64,000 nucleotides of DNA from Archaeoglobaceae archaeon. Lineage in GTDB: Archaea > Halobacteriota > Archaeoglobi > Archaeoglobales > Archaeoglobaceae. The notes beneath the pieces were generated by a model. That model worked only from the letters and a program-made list of their open reading frames with translations. It did no database searches and was not told the DNA's origin. Positions 51,797 to 60,650 of the stretch are shown piece by piece. Where the stretch lies: assembly GCA_027036775.1 (NCBI GenBank), contig JALWDS010000034.1:1-64000 (forward strand), read 5' to 3'. The position numbers and the translations under genes were made by a program. Numbering within the stretch: the first letter of the stretch is position 1; each line of letters starts with the position of its first letter.

Positions 51797-54381
51797 ATTT
51801 TGCCTTCTTGTTTATTGGACTTTCGTATCCTCTCAACTATCATTTCATGCAACCTCCTCAAAACCTCCCTTTTATCAGCCATAAGGACAACATCTTCTCT
51901 ACCCACCAAATAAGTGTTTAAGGCAAACGGGCTTACCATGGGAACTTCAACTATCTTAATTTCTATCACTCTCCCAACCCTTCTGAGGTAATCTAAAGCA
52001 TTTTCTATGTCCATGTAATCTTCAACGATCTCTCTGTAAGTTTCCCTCAAAACTGGAAAGTTCGGATACTTCTTCTTCAACAACTTTAGGAGGTTGTCCG
52101 CACTTATCTGTTGTTTGTAAACGCTTTTCTCCTTTCCTAAGTAGTTCTTTAGTATCATGAAGCTCCTCACCGCTACATGCCTAAACCTCCTTCTCAGTAG
52201 TTCCGTTTTATCAAGTGATGCTATCAAATCCTCTCTAAAACCTTCAACCCTAAACAGTTCCATTATCTCCTCTTCGCTGAGCTTTGCAGACGTTTTTAGG
52301 ATGAAACAGTTATCGGTTAAGCTTATTCCTACATTAACTCTCTTAGATTTCCCTATCCTGTATGCGAAAACCCTTGAGAGGGCATCGTTAGCCCTTCTAC
52401 CGATTAGGGTGTGGAAGGCGTAGCAGTAATGCTTACCATCCCTAAAAACCTCAATCACGAGCTTTTTGTCCGTTGGTATTTCGCTGAATTCCTTTTGCTC
52501 ATAGAAGTAGTTGACTATAGCCTTTGCCGATCTGTAGTCCAAGTTGAAATCCTTGCAAAGTTTTTCGATCAAGTTTTCAACGTCGTGTAGGTTCTCCTCT
52601 ATTAACCTCCTAAACCTCTGAATTCTTAAAGCCAAATCGTAACTCAAAGGTAACTGCTCTGAGAACCAGCTCGGTATCGTGGGCTTAACACCTTCAACCT
52701 CCTCAACGACTATATTCATCCCCCTCGAATAGAGGTATCTAAACGTCCTTCCAGCGAGAACGAAAACGTCCCCCTCAATTAATCTCTCCGCAAACTCCTC
52801 CTCAACCTTCCCTATGAACTTCCCATCCTTAGTTATCACGTTTATGGCAACCTCCTCTGGAATCGTTCCGACGTTCAAGTAGTAGATGGGTCTCAAAAGC
52901 CTACTTCTCTTTCCAAACTCCTTTCCGTCGAACCAAATCTTTCCGTAAACATTCTCCTCTTCAAGCTCGGAAAACTTACCGCTCAGATAGTTTAAAACGT
53001 CTAAAAACTCCTCCATGGTCAGGTCTTTGTAGGGATAAGCTCTCTTAACAACTTTAAATGCCTCGTCAACGCTCCACTTTCTCTCCAACGCCATCCCCAC
53101 AACATGCTGACAGAGAACGTCAAGAGGTTTCTTGGGTATGTGTATCCTATCCAACCTTCTGTTTAAAGCCTCTTTAACCAAAACCGTGCATTCAACGAGA
53201 TCATCCTGATCAACAACAACGATCCTCCCAACGCTGATCTCCTCAATTCTATGCCCAGCTCTTCCGATTCTCTGCAAGGCCCTGTTTATGCTCTTGGGAG
53301 ACCCAATCAATATGACCAAATCTATGTATCCTATGTCTATTCCAAGCTCAAGCGATGTCGAACTTACAACGGCCTTCAACCTACCTCTTTTCAAGTCTTC
53401 TTCAACCTCAAGCCTTACCTCCCTCGATAGGGAGCTGTGATGTGCCTTTATGGGATAATCTGGCAGAAGCTTTTTCAAATGGTAAACAACCCTCTCGGTT
53501 GCACTCCTCGTGTTTGTAAATATTAGAGCGGTCCTGCAGTTCTTTATCATTTCTGCAATTGTTCTATACAACCTCTCGCTTATCTCATCTGCAGAAACGT
53601 TAAAGAAGTCCTCAATCGGTGAAATTACCCTTATATCCATCTTCTTCTCAAAGGTTACGTCCGCAACTACGCAGTCTCTCTCCTTTCCGTTTTCGCAACC
53701 AACCAAAAACTTTGCAACCTCATCAAGTGGGTGAATGGTTGCGGACAAACCGATTCTAACCATCTTTCCCTTTTGTAAATTTTCCAGCCTTTCCATCGAG
53801 AGCGTTAGGTGTGAACCCCTCTTGTTTTCAGCCAAGGCGTGTATCTCGTCCACTATCAGATACCTAACGTTCCTCAGATACTGAGAGAACTTTGGAGTTG
53901 AGAGAACGATTGCCAAGGTTTCTGGGGTCGTTATGAGTATGTGTGGTGGTTTTTTCAGTTGTTTCGATCTCTCCTTGGCTGTAGTGTCTCCAGTCCTAAC
54001 TCCAACTCTTATCTCCTGCAGTTCCACACCTCTCTCTTTTGCAATTTCGTATATCTCCTTCAAAGGCTCCTCCAAGTTCCTCCTTATGTCGTTGTTCAAA
54101 GCCCTTAGGGGAGAAACGTAGATAGCGTAAACCCTATCTTCCAACGCCTTTTTCTCAGCTAGATTTAAAAGTTCGCTTAAAATCGGCAAAAATCCGGCAA
54201 GGGTTTTACCGCTTCCAGTTGGTGATGTTACCAAAACGTTCTTACCCTCCAAAGCCGGAACGATGGAATACCTCTGGGGGGGTGTGAAAGTCTTAAACTT
54301 CCTCTTAAACCACTCAACGATCAGCGGATTCAACCGCGATAGAATCTCTTCATCGCTGTAGGGTTTTCCCTCTAATATCAT
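51793..54381 (-). CDS. Lhr-type DEAD/DEAH helicase
   Basis: An 862-residue superfamily 2 helicase of the Lhr family. Walker A is TSPTGSGKTLAGFLP (about residue 55). Motif II is DEIHALAENKRGSHL, motif III GLSATIHPLDEVAKFL and motif VI QRIGRAGHR. The winged-helix and Lhr-specific C-terminal domain fill the last 400 residues. Lhr proteins unwind RNA-DNA or branched DNA and are linked to repair and transcription-coupled processes. The frame opens at TTG 54390; ATG 54381 is preferred. It is co-transcribed with aroD upstream and the Brix gene downstream. Confidence 0.9.
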   Translation of the reverse strand: MILEGKPYSDEEILSRLNPLIVEWFKRKFKTFTPPQRYSIVPALEGKNVLVTSPTGSGKTLAGFLPILSELLNLAEKKALEDRVYAIYVSPLRALNNDIRRNLEEPLKEIYEIAKERGVELQEIRVGVRTGDTTAKERSKQLKKPPHILITTPETLAIVLSTPKFSQYLRNVRYLIVDEIHALAENKRGSHLTLSMERLENLQKGKMVRIGLSATIHPLDEVAKFLVGCENGKERDCVVADVTFEKKMDIRVISPIEDFFNVSADEISERLYRTIAEMIKNCRTALIFTNTRSATERVVYHLKKLLPDYPIKAHHSSLSREVRLEVEEDLKRGRLKAVVSSTSLELGIDIGYIDLVILIGSPKSINRALQRIGRAGHRIEEISVGRIVVVDQDDLVECTVLVKEALNRRLDRIHIPKKPLDVLCQHVVGMALERKWSVDEAFKVVKRAYPYKDLTMEEFLDVLNYLSGKFSELEEENVYGKIWFDGKEFGKRSRLLRPIYYLNVGTIPEEVAINVITKDGKFIGKVEEEFAERLIEGDVFVLAGRTFRYLYSRGMNIVVEEVEGVKPTIPSWFSEQLPLSYDLALRIQRFRRLIEENLHDVENLIEKLCKDFNLDYRSAKAIVNYFYEQKEFSEIPTDKKLVIEVFRDGKHYCYAFHTLIGRRANDALSRVFAYRIGKSKRVNVGISLTDNCFILKTSAKLSEEEIMELFRVEGFREDLIASLDKTELLRRRFRHVAVRSFMILKNYLGKEKSVYKQQISADNLLKLLKKKYPNFPVLRETYREIVEDYMDIENALDYLRRVGRVIEIKIVEVPMVSPFALNTYLVGREDVVLMADKREVLRRLHEMIVERIRKSNKQEGKI

Positions 54382-54416
54382 TACCCCCAAACACTAACTT
54401 TTGAGATTGATAAAGG

Positions 54417-55040
54417 TTACTTCAGAAGACTAAAAATTTTCTTAACGTCCTTCGCGTGGATTTGTCCCGGCGCAACGGCCTTGCTTATTGAGCAGTATAT
54501 GAATGGGGAGCCCAAGAAGCAAGCAAAAATCCTCGTCCACGAGAACTTTTCGCCCATGAGAAAAGCCACGACGTTCTCGTATTCGCATAGAACTTTGGTA
54601 ATTGTTAGAACGTCCCTCTTATCTCTGCCCATGGTCGCAATCTTGAACAAGTCCCCTCTCTTGCTCTCTATCAAATCTCTTAAAAAGTCGTAACTTGGAG
54701 TCTCTTTGAAGTTGTGATAAGACTCTATGACCTTCGACTTCATCATCTTAAAGGCTTCGTCTGATAGGTCGCATTCCAAATCCACGTAATCCGCGTGACC
54801 CGAATACCTCGACAGCAGTTCTATCCTTTTGTCCTCTCTACCTTCGTATTTTCCACCATCGACAACCCTTCTTATCGTAACTATCTTTGGAATCTTTATG
54901 CCGTCGAGCTTCCTCTCCTCTGGAAAGACCGAAAAGAGATCCAATCTCAATTCGACTACGTCCGCAACGTTCATGGCACAAACGACATCCGCAAAACTCG
55001 TTGCGGAAACTACAACCTTCACGAAAGATAGATCAACCAT
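54417..55040 (-). CDS. aroD: 3-dehydroquinate dehydratase, type I
   Basis: A 207-residue TIM-barrel enzyme of the shikimate pathway. Catalytic features are present: VVELRLDLF near the N-terminus, the histidine in SYHNFKETP, the Schiff-base lysine in LFKIATMG and the C-terminal APGQIHAKD. Length is slightly short but normal for archaea. It lies nine bases after the thioredoxin-HEAT gene. No other aro gene is in the window. Confidence 0.92.
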   Translation of the reverse strand: MVDLSFVKVVVSATSFADVVCAMNVADVVELRLDLFSVFPEERKLDGIKIPKIVTIRRVVDGGKYEGREDKRIELLSRYSGHADYVDLECDLSDEAFKMMKSKVIESYHNFKETPSYDFLRDLIESKRGDLFKIATMGRDKRDVLTITKVLCEYENVVAFLMGEKFSWTRIFACFLGSPFIYCSISKAVAPGQIHAKDVKKIFSLLK

Positions 55041-55049
55041 TTGAAAAAA

Positions 55050-55841
55050 TCATTTTTGGTTTCTCCTATCTATCTCTTCCATAGCCTCTTTGGCACTCTC
55101 TCCAACATCACCGCCCTCCTTAACGAGCTCCTTTAAAAACTTCTTGTCCTCCGTATCACCAACGTTTCCCAAGAGCATGGCTATGTCCTGCCTTATCCTC
55201 TCGTCTTCGTGCTTTAACAGCTCTCTGAGCTTGGACTTTATCTTTTCTATCAGCTCAGGTTTTTCCTTCGCAATCTCCTCAACCACGACCATAGCCCCCA
55301 ATCTAACCATGAAGTCGTTGAAAGTTAGAAGTTCTATCAGAACGTCCGCATCTCCGTCTCTAACTATTTCCTTAACGACCTCATCCGCTCTGCCCTCCTT
55401 CAACAGCTTTGCAAAGTAGCTCTTCCTGTCGTATCCTCTCTCTATCCATTCGAGTATCTCTCTACCGTCAACCTTCCCCACCAACTTAACCTTTCCTATC
55501 ACGATTGTTGGCGTGGCCATAACCTCGTAACTCTGAGCGATCTCTGGATAGTCTGTAACGTCGATCACTTCAACGCGTCTTATGGGTAGTTTAAAAAGCT
55601 CCTCTACAACGTGTGGACAAACGGGACAGAGAGGAGAAATGAAAACTTTAACTGTCGCATCTATTTCCGCTTTCTCGTTCAAGACCCTCATCAACCTGAG
55701 AAAAGTATCCCTCTTCTTGTTCACGTCCCCAAGAATTACGATCTCTCTCGAATTTCTTATTACCGTTTTGGGCTTTTCCGAGTGTATTATGGTTCCGTTC
55801 ACCGCTCTTGCAAAATCCTCCGAAGTCGTTTCAACCCTCAT
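55050..55841 (-). CDS. Thioredoxin-like protein fused to HEAT-type repeats
   Basis: A 263-residue fusion. The middle domain (about residues 62-140) is thioredoxin-like, with redox motif C72-P-V-C75 in SPLCPVCPHVV and cis-proline loop VMATPTIVIG. The C-terminal ~110 residues form HEAT/PBS-lyase-type helical repeats (LLTFNDFMVRLGAMVVVEEIA; LLKHEDERIRQDIAMLLGNVGD). It may reduce or monitor a partner held by the repeats. ATG 55841 with GGAGGGTGAG upstream is preferred over the TTG at 55856. It overlaps the bactofilin-like gene by 11 bases. Confidence 0.78.
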   Translation of the reverse strand: MRVETTSEDFARAVNGTIIHSEKPKTVIRNSREIVILGDVNKKRDTFLRLMRVLNEKAEIDATVKVFISPLCPVCPHVVEELFKLPIRRVEVIDVTDYPEIAQSYEVMATPTIVIGKVKLVGKVDGREILEWIERGYDRKSYFAKLLKEGRADEVVKEIVRDGDADVLIELLTFNDFMVRLGAMVVVEEIAKEKPELIEKIKSKLRELLKHEDERIRQDIAMLLGNVGDTEDKKFLKELVKEGGDVGESAKEAMEEIDRRNQK

Positions 55842-56652
55842 TCTCACCCTCCTCAAAATCTGGAAACTCTACTTTTGGCTTTATCCAAACACCCTTCTTC
55901 CCAACCATGGAACCTTCAACGACGCAACCCTCCTCCATGTAAACGTTTTCGGCCACTATCTTCCCCAAAACCGTCGATCCGTTAACTATGTAAACGTTTC
56001 TTCCCTCTACCATACCGTGAACCCTACTTCTATCCACTACCACGTCCCTTCCCCTCACGCTACCGTAGAGTTCACTTTCAAAAACCTTTGCGTCCCTACA
56101 CCTCAGATTTCCCAAAACCCTGCTTCCCTTTATCAAAACGTCCTTACTCGTCTTTATGTAGTCCAAACTTAACTCCGAATTCTCCGGAACCTCCAAGGGG
56201 TTTTGGAAATCCTCGTCGAAGAGTTCCTCTATCTCCTCAGCCCTTCCCAACTTCAGCATCGCCATTATGTAGAGGAGTATGAACATGACTATTGGCATCG
56301 GGTCCTGTATCGTTATGAGACCCCTCGCCTCGAAACCCCTTTTAATTTTGACGTTCCTACCGATCTCCAAATCGCCGTAAACTGTCAACCTACCCTCAAT
56401 AGATGTGAACTCCCCAACGTACGCTTCGCCCTTACTTATAACGTTGCCCTTAACGTTGCACCAAGAACCAAGCCTGACCTCCTCCCTACCCAGCACGTCA
56501 CCCCTTATCTCGCTCCTGTCTCCAACAACAACCTTCCTCGCCACTATACCGTAACCAATCTTGGAGTTTGCACCTATGAGCACGTCCCCCTCAACTATAA
56601 GGTTTCTATCCTCAAACTTCGTGTTCCTCGGTATCACGAGTTTCTCCAACAT
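55831..56652 (-). CDS. Bactofilin-like polymer-forming protein with central hydrophobic segment
   Basis: A 273-residue protein rich in short beta-helix repeats, such as NLIVEGDVLIGANSKIG, SEIRGDVLGREEVRLGSW and GSRVLGNLRCRDAKVFESELYGSVRGRDVVV. This resembles bactofilins and related polymer-forming proteins. Unusually the two beta-helix halves are split by a hydrophobic helix (PMPIVMFILLYIMAMLKLG, about residues 118-136) and an acidic linker. The helix could attach the protein to the membrane. ATG 56652 is one base after the apgM stop, with GGTG upstream. Function unknown; a cytoskeletal or scaffold role is inference. Confidence 0.68.
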   Translation of the reverse strand: MLEKLVIPRNTKFEDRNLIVEGDVLIGANSKIGYGIVARKVVVGDRSEIRGDVLGREEVRLGSWCNVKGNVISKGEAYVGEFTSIEGRLTVYGDLEIGRNVKIKRGFEARGLITIQDPMPIVMFILLYIMAMLKLGRAEEIEELFDEDFQNPLEVPENSELSLDYIKTSKDVLIKGSRVLGNLRCRDAKVFESELYGSVRGRDVVVDRSRVHGMVEGRNVYIVNGSTVLGKIVAENVYMEEGCVVEGSMVGKKGVWIKPKVEFPDFEEGENEG

Positions 56653-56653
56653 G

Positions 56654-57886
56654 TCAGGCACCGAACTTCTTCGCCCTGTTTGTTAGATCGAGGAGTATGT
56701 TGAAGAGGTCGTTACCGGTTATTCTGTGAAGACCTCCCTTGTAGGCCTCTAACTCCGAAAACTCCTCAACGTCGTCAACCCTTACGTCGTCGTAAACTAC
56801 CGTAACCGGAACTGGATCCGCTGTATGATCCTTGACCTTAACCGGAGTTGAATGGTCTGCGGTTACGACCAAGCAAACCTCTGAGAAGTCCAAACTCAGT
56901 ATGGGTTCCAAAGCCCTGTCGATCTTCTCTATAAATTTTCTCTTACCTTCAAAATCCCCGTCGTGTCCGTATTCGTCCGTGGCTTTGATGTGAAGGAGGA
57001 CGAAGTCGTACCTTTCGAGTGCCTTGATGGCGTTTTCAACCTTCGCATTCAAGTTCGTGTCCTTTCCACCCGTGACACCCTCCACCTCCAAAACATCTCC
57101 ACCGACTATCCTAACTACGCCCTTTATCAAGGCGGTGCCAGAAACGCACGCCAACTTCATACCGAACCTCTCTTCAAACTTGGGTAGGTGAGGAGCCTTT
57201 CCAGCACCCCTTAGCAGGAGAACGTTCGCTTTGGGTAAACCCCTCTTGGCCCTCTCGATGTTGAGGGGATGGTTTTCCAAAACTTCGTGGGATCTCTCAA
57301 CGAAGTAGTTCACGACTTCAGCAGTAAACCTCGCCTTTTCGTCGTCGACAAGTGGAACGCACCTCTTAACCTTCTCTCCTATCTTTTTTGGGTCAACGTC
57401 GCTAACCTTATCCGACAGATCTCCTCTAAACACGACAGCGCCTCTGTGCCCGCTTCCCCTCTTGAACGTAAACTCAACACCAAATTGGCTCAAATCTACT
57501 TCCTCGTTAACGGCCTTTACGAGCTCGTCCGTTTCGCTTATCCTTCCAGCCCTCCTGTCCACAACGATCTTATCGAACACGCTACCTTCCCCTTCAACCG
57601 TTCCGAAGTTAACCCTAAATGCCACATCTCCCTCCTTAAGCTCTATACCGACTCCAGAAGCCTCTATTGGTCCTCTCCCAGTGTAACACTTTAGCGGATC
57701 GTAACCCAAGAGGGCCAGATGTGCGGTATCGCTTCCCGGCCTTATCCCCGGTTTTATAGTGTCCATGATTCCGTTTATACCTCTCTTAGCCAGCTCATCG
57801 AGATTTGGCTTTTTTGCTGTTGAGAGGGGAGTCCTTACACCTCTATCCCCCACGCCGTCTATGACTATCATGAGAATTTTGGACAT
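56654..57886 (-). CDS. apgM: 2,3-bisphosphoglycerate-independent phosphoglycerate mutase, archaeal
   Basis: A 410-residue archaeal-type enzyme interconverting 2- and 3-phosphoglycerate in glycolysis/gluconeogenesis. ILMIVIDGVGDRG opens the alkaline-phosphatase fold. PGSDTAHLALLGYDPLKCYTGRGPIEA contains the phosphorylated serine. LVVTADHSTP near the C-terminus gives metal ligands. Length is typical. It lies three bases after the DUF1464 gene and one base before the bactofilin-like start. Confidence 0.94.
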   Translation of the reverse strand: MSKILMIVIDGVGDRGVRTPLSTAKKPNLDELAKRGINGIMDTIKPGIRPGSDTAHLALLGYDPLKCYTGRGPIEASGVGIELKEGDVAFRVNFGTVEGEGSVFDKIVVDRRAGRISETDELVKAVNEEVDLSQFGVEFTFKRGSGHRGAVVFRGDLSDKVSDVDPKKIGEKVKRCVPLVDDEKARFTAEVVNYFVERSHEVLENHPLNIERAKRGLPKANVLLLRGAGKAPHLPKFEERFGMKLACVSGTALIKGVVRIVGGDVLEVEGVTGGKDTNLNAKVENAIKALERYDFVLLHIKATDEYGHDGDFEGKRKFIEKIDRALEPILSLDFSEVCLVVTADHSTPVKVKDHTADPVPVTVVYDDVRVDDVEEFSELEAYKGGLHRITGNDLFNILLDLTNRAKKFGA

Positions 57887-57889
57887 GTT

Positions 57890-58882
57890 TTAGCATTCGA
57901 TGGGAAATTTAAAAAGCTTCCTCAAATCCTCCGATATGTGATCTAAGATACTACCCTTGGCATTATCGAGTTCGAGGTGTTTCACGAGTCCGTGATAAAT
58001 TCCGTTTGCAATTCCGTTGGCAACTATGCTCGCGCCTTCCGCAGAGCTCTTAACGCTTTCAATTTTGAAAACACTACGTCCAATGAATTCCTCGAACTCC
58101 CTCCAGTAGAGGTCGAACATCCTACCAGAAACGACCAAGTCGTATTTAGAGCCTAAAACAGCTTCCATAACCTTTACACCCTTTAGTATGTATTCGAACA
58201 ACCATTCAAGAGCGTAATCGGGAATGCTTTCGAAATCGCATTTGATGAAGCTCTTCAACCCCCCTTGAAATATCAGCTCCTTCGAATACCCCTTCATCAA
58301 AGCCAGCACTTCCAAATCCAAGGAGCCAGATGACGAAAACGAGAGGAATCCGGAAGTTCCTCCCAAACCATCGACAATCTTTCCGTTTTTTACCGCTATG
58401 AAAGAATTGAAACCGTAACCACCCTCTATCAGAACGAAGTTCTGCTCTTCGTAACTCCTACCCAACCTCACCATGGCCAAAGCGGTAGAGCAGACCTTGT
58501 CGCTCGTCCCCATGTCTATCCTGTTGAACTTCCTGTGTGCTGGAACGGTTGGCAAAAGCTTGACAGAAGGTATGGTGTATGTTACGTCACCGAAATTATC
58601 CTTCAACGCTCTCAGAAGACTTCTAACACCCATTATCTCCCTTCCGAAGCTCAAAGTTAGGCATGCAAAATCTTTCTCGTCGATCTCGGAGAGCCTCTTA
58701 ATCGGTAGGCCGTATCCGAATCCGCAACCTATCGCGTTTGGATTGTGGTCTTTAAGGAATCTAACGATTTCAAGAACGCTGTCTTTCAGATTTTCGACTA
58801 CTGTGTAGTCTAAGACCCTACCGTCTTCACTTACCACAACGCAGGAATCCTTAGTTCCAACATCTATTCCGGCGGTTATCAT
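57890..58882 (-). CDS. DUF1464 family ASKHA kinase-like protein
   Basis: A 330-residue protein of the DUF1464 family, sometimes annotated as predicted butyrate kinase. MITAGIDVGTKDSCVVVSEDG is the ASKHA phosphate-1 motif, and FVLIEGGYGFNSFIAVKNGKIVDGLGGTSG forms the second phosphate site. No substrate has been proved for the family. The frame runs upstream through the tRNA-Glu gene, but ATG 58882 gives the correct N-terminus. It heads the minus-strand run and is ten bases from the tRNA, so both may share a transcript. Confidence 0.82.
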   Translation of the reverse strand: MITAGIDVGTKDSCVVVSEDGRVLDYTVVENLKDSVLEIVRFLKDHNPNAIGCGFGYGLPIKRLSEIDEKDFACLTLSFGREIMGVRSLLRALKDNFGDVTYTIPSVKLLPTVPAHRKFNRIDMGTSDKVCSTALAMVRLGRSYEEQNFVLIEGGYGFNSFIAVKNGKIVDGLGGTSGFLSFSSSGSLDLEVLALMKGYSKELIFQGGLKSFIKCDFESIPDYALEWLFEYILKGVKVMEAVLGSKYDLVVSGRMFDLYWREFEEFIGRSVFKIESVKSSAEGASIVANGIANGIYHGLVKHLELDNAKGSILDHISEDLRKLFKFPIEC

Positions 58883-58890
58883 ATTGAAAA

Positions 58891-58966
<76 letters not shown>

Positions 58967-59007
58967 TCATTGATTTTAGGATAGGAACAGCTTAAAAAAC
59001 TTTTTGG

Positions 59008-59358
59008 TCATTTCAGGAGTGGTAGATTCCCGGTAACCCTGTCAATCTTCTTGGCGTCGTCTGGTCCAATCACTATTGCGGTAACTGTTCCGGGAGGTAT
59101 CTCAGTCAAACCCGCATCTACGACGACACCCACGGGCAACCCCAAAACTTCAGCTTTTTCCTTAACCTTCATGAGCTCTTCGAGGTTTTTGACCTTAAGG
59201 ACTATCTTCTTCTGCCCCTGTTCTTTCCACTCCCTAACGACATCTTTGTCCGCCTTCTCGTATCCTATTATGGATGCGTGTGCAACCTGAACGGCCAACT
59301 TCCCCCTGGAGAGTCTCAAGTCTTCTCTGACAACTATGACCTGCTTTACCTCCCTCAT
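59008..59358 (-). CDS. pth2: Peptidyl-tRNA hydrolase, Pth2 type
   Basis: A 116-residue archaeal/eukaryotic-type peptidyl-tRNA hydrolase that recycles stalled peptidyl-tRNA. KQVIVVREDLRLSRGKLAVQVAHAS, QKKIVLKVKNLEEL and VVDAGLTEIPPGTVTAIVIGPD are the family motifs. It overlaps the upstream small gene by four bases. The tRNA-Glu gene lies 41 bases downstream. Confidence 0.96.
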   Translation of the reverse strand: MREVKQVIVVREDLRLSRGKLAVQVAHASIIGYEKADKDVVREWKEQGQKKIVLKVKNLEELMKVKEKAEVLGLPVGVVVDAGLTEIPPGTVTAIVIGPDDAKKIDRVTGNLPLLK

Positions 59359-59612
59359 AGTCCCAATCTTTTCAGCTCTTCCAAGCTTAAGGGTTTCGAC
59401 TTCTCCTCAACCCACCTTATCCCCACTTCCCTCGACCTTTCAAAATCGAAGTCCTTTACCACCACATTTTCCCTACCAACGCTGACAACGCAATCCATAG
59501 GTATTCCAAAAAATTCGTCGCCGATCTTCACGATCAGATGGTTATCGTAAACGTCTATGCTCTCCCCAATCACTTTCCCATCCTTCAAGACGAACTTGCA
59601 GATCAGATCCAT
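59355..59612 (-). CDS. Small beta-barrel-like protein upstream of pth2
   Basis: An 85-residue protein that looks mostly beta (CKFVLKDGKVIGESIDVYDNHLIVKIGDEFFGIPMDCVVSVG), with a helical end. It resembles small PRC-barrel or DUF5749-type archaeal proteins, but I am unsure. It is co-transcribed with pth2 through a four-base overlap and is divergent from the DUF763 gene. Function unknown. Confidence 0.6.
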   Translation of the reverse strand: MDLICKFVLKDGKVIGESIDVYDNHLIVKIGDEFFGIPMDCVVSVGRENVVVKDFDFERSREVGIRWVEEKSKPLSLEELKRLGL

Positions 59613-59660
59613 GAACTCAATTTCATCAGGTATATTTAACAGATGCGCTCAACGAACTCT

Positions 59661-60650
59661 ATGAAGTTCATCGACCTACCCCTCCACAGGGGGAAGGTTC
59701 CCATTTGGCTTTACAGAAGGATGGTTAAGCTTGCGGACTACATAGTATCGATTGTAATTGAGGAGTTCGGTGAGAATGATCTTTTAAGGAGGTTGAGCGA
59801 TCCCATCTTCTTTCAAGCGTTTTCAAACGTCTTGGGTTTCGATTGGAACTCTTCAGGATCAACAACGGTTTTGACGTCAGTTTTAAAGGATGTTTTAAAC
59901 TCAAAAGACTACGGAGTGAGGGTTGCGGGAGGAAAGGGTGTCAACGCCTTAAGGACTCCTGAAGAGATAAGTTTACTTGCGGAAGATTTGAATACCGATC
60001 CAGAAGAACTGATAAGGGTAAGCAGGCTGTCCGCAAAGATAGACAACGTAGCTTTGCAGGACGGATACGACCTCTACCATCACACGATCTTTTTCACGAA
60101 GGATTGTTGGTGCGTCGTTCAGCAGGGGATGAATCCAAGAGTAAAAATGGCGAGGAGGTATCACCTCAACGGAATATACAGTCAGAAGATAGTAACCGAA
60201 AGGATTGAAAGGGAAGTTCTGAATCTGATTTCGGAAAAGAGCGAAGGTTGTAGAGATACTATACTCGACATCGTTAGGGACGGAGAGTTTAGAAGGTTCA
60301 AGCTACCTGAAAAGATAGACTGGAAAGCTCTGGAGAGAGCCTACGAGCTACAACCGAACACTTTCGAAGATTTCCTGCTCGTTAGAGGTGTGGGTAAGAG
60401 AACTGTAAGGGCCCTCGCTCTGATAGCGGAACTCGTTTACAATACGCCTTACGACAGAACCGATCCGGCAAAGTTCTGTTTTGCCTTGGGTGGGAAAGAC
60501 GGTGTCCCATACCCCGTGGACGTTAAAACCTACGACGAAGTTTTGTCCTTCCTTGAAGAGATACTGAGTCAGAGGAAGCTCGACGAGTTCAAGCTTGCCT
60601 ATAGGAGACTTGCTCGGGTGCGAGCCTCGTTAGGATTTGATAGTCCGTGA
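59661..60650 (+). CDS. DUF763 family protein
   Basis: A 329-residue protein of the conserved DUF763 family. MKFIDLPLHRGKVPIWLYRRMVKL is the typical start. VRVAGGKGVNALRTPEEI and YDLYHHTIFFTKDCWCVVQQGMN are conserved blocks. A helix-hairpin-helix-like FLLVRGVGKRTVRALALIAELVY near 255-277 suggests DNA binding. The frame opens at ATG 59643, but a TATA-like GGTATATTTAAC at 59627-59638 places transcription start near ATG 59661. Its 3' end overlaps the convergent CBS regulator by 62 bases. Function unknown; a DNA repair role is possible. Confidence 0.82.
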   Translation: MKFIDLPLHRGKVPIWLYRRMVKLADYIVSIVIEEFGENDLLRRLSDPIFFQAFSNVLGFDWNSSGSTTVLTSVLKDVLNSKDYGVRVAGGKGVNALRTPEEISLLAEDLNTDPEELIRVSRLSAKIDNVALQDGYDLYHHTIFFTKDCWCVVQQGMNPRVKMARRYHLNGIYSQKIVTERIEREVLNLISEKSEGCRDTILDIVRDGEFRRFKLPEKIDWKALERAYELQPNTFEDFLLVRGVGKRTVRALALIAELVYNTPYDRTDPAKFCFALGGKDGVPYPVDVKTYDEVLSFLEEILSQRKLDEFKLAYRRLARVRASLGFDSP

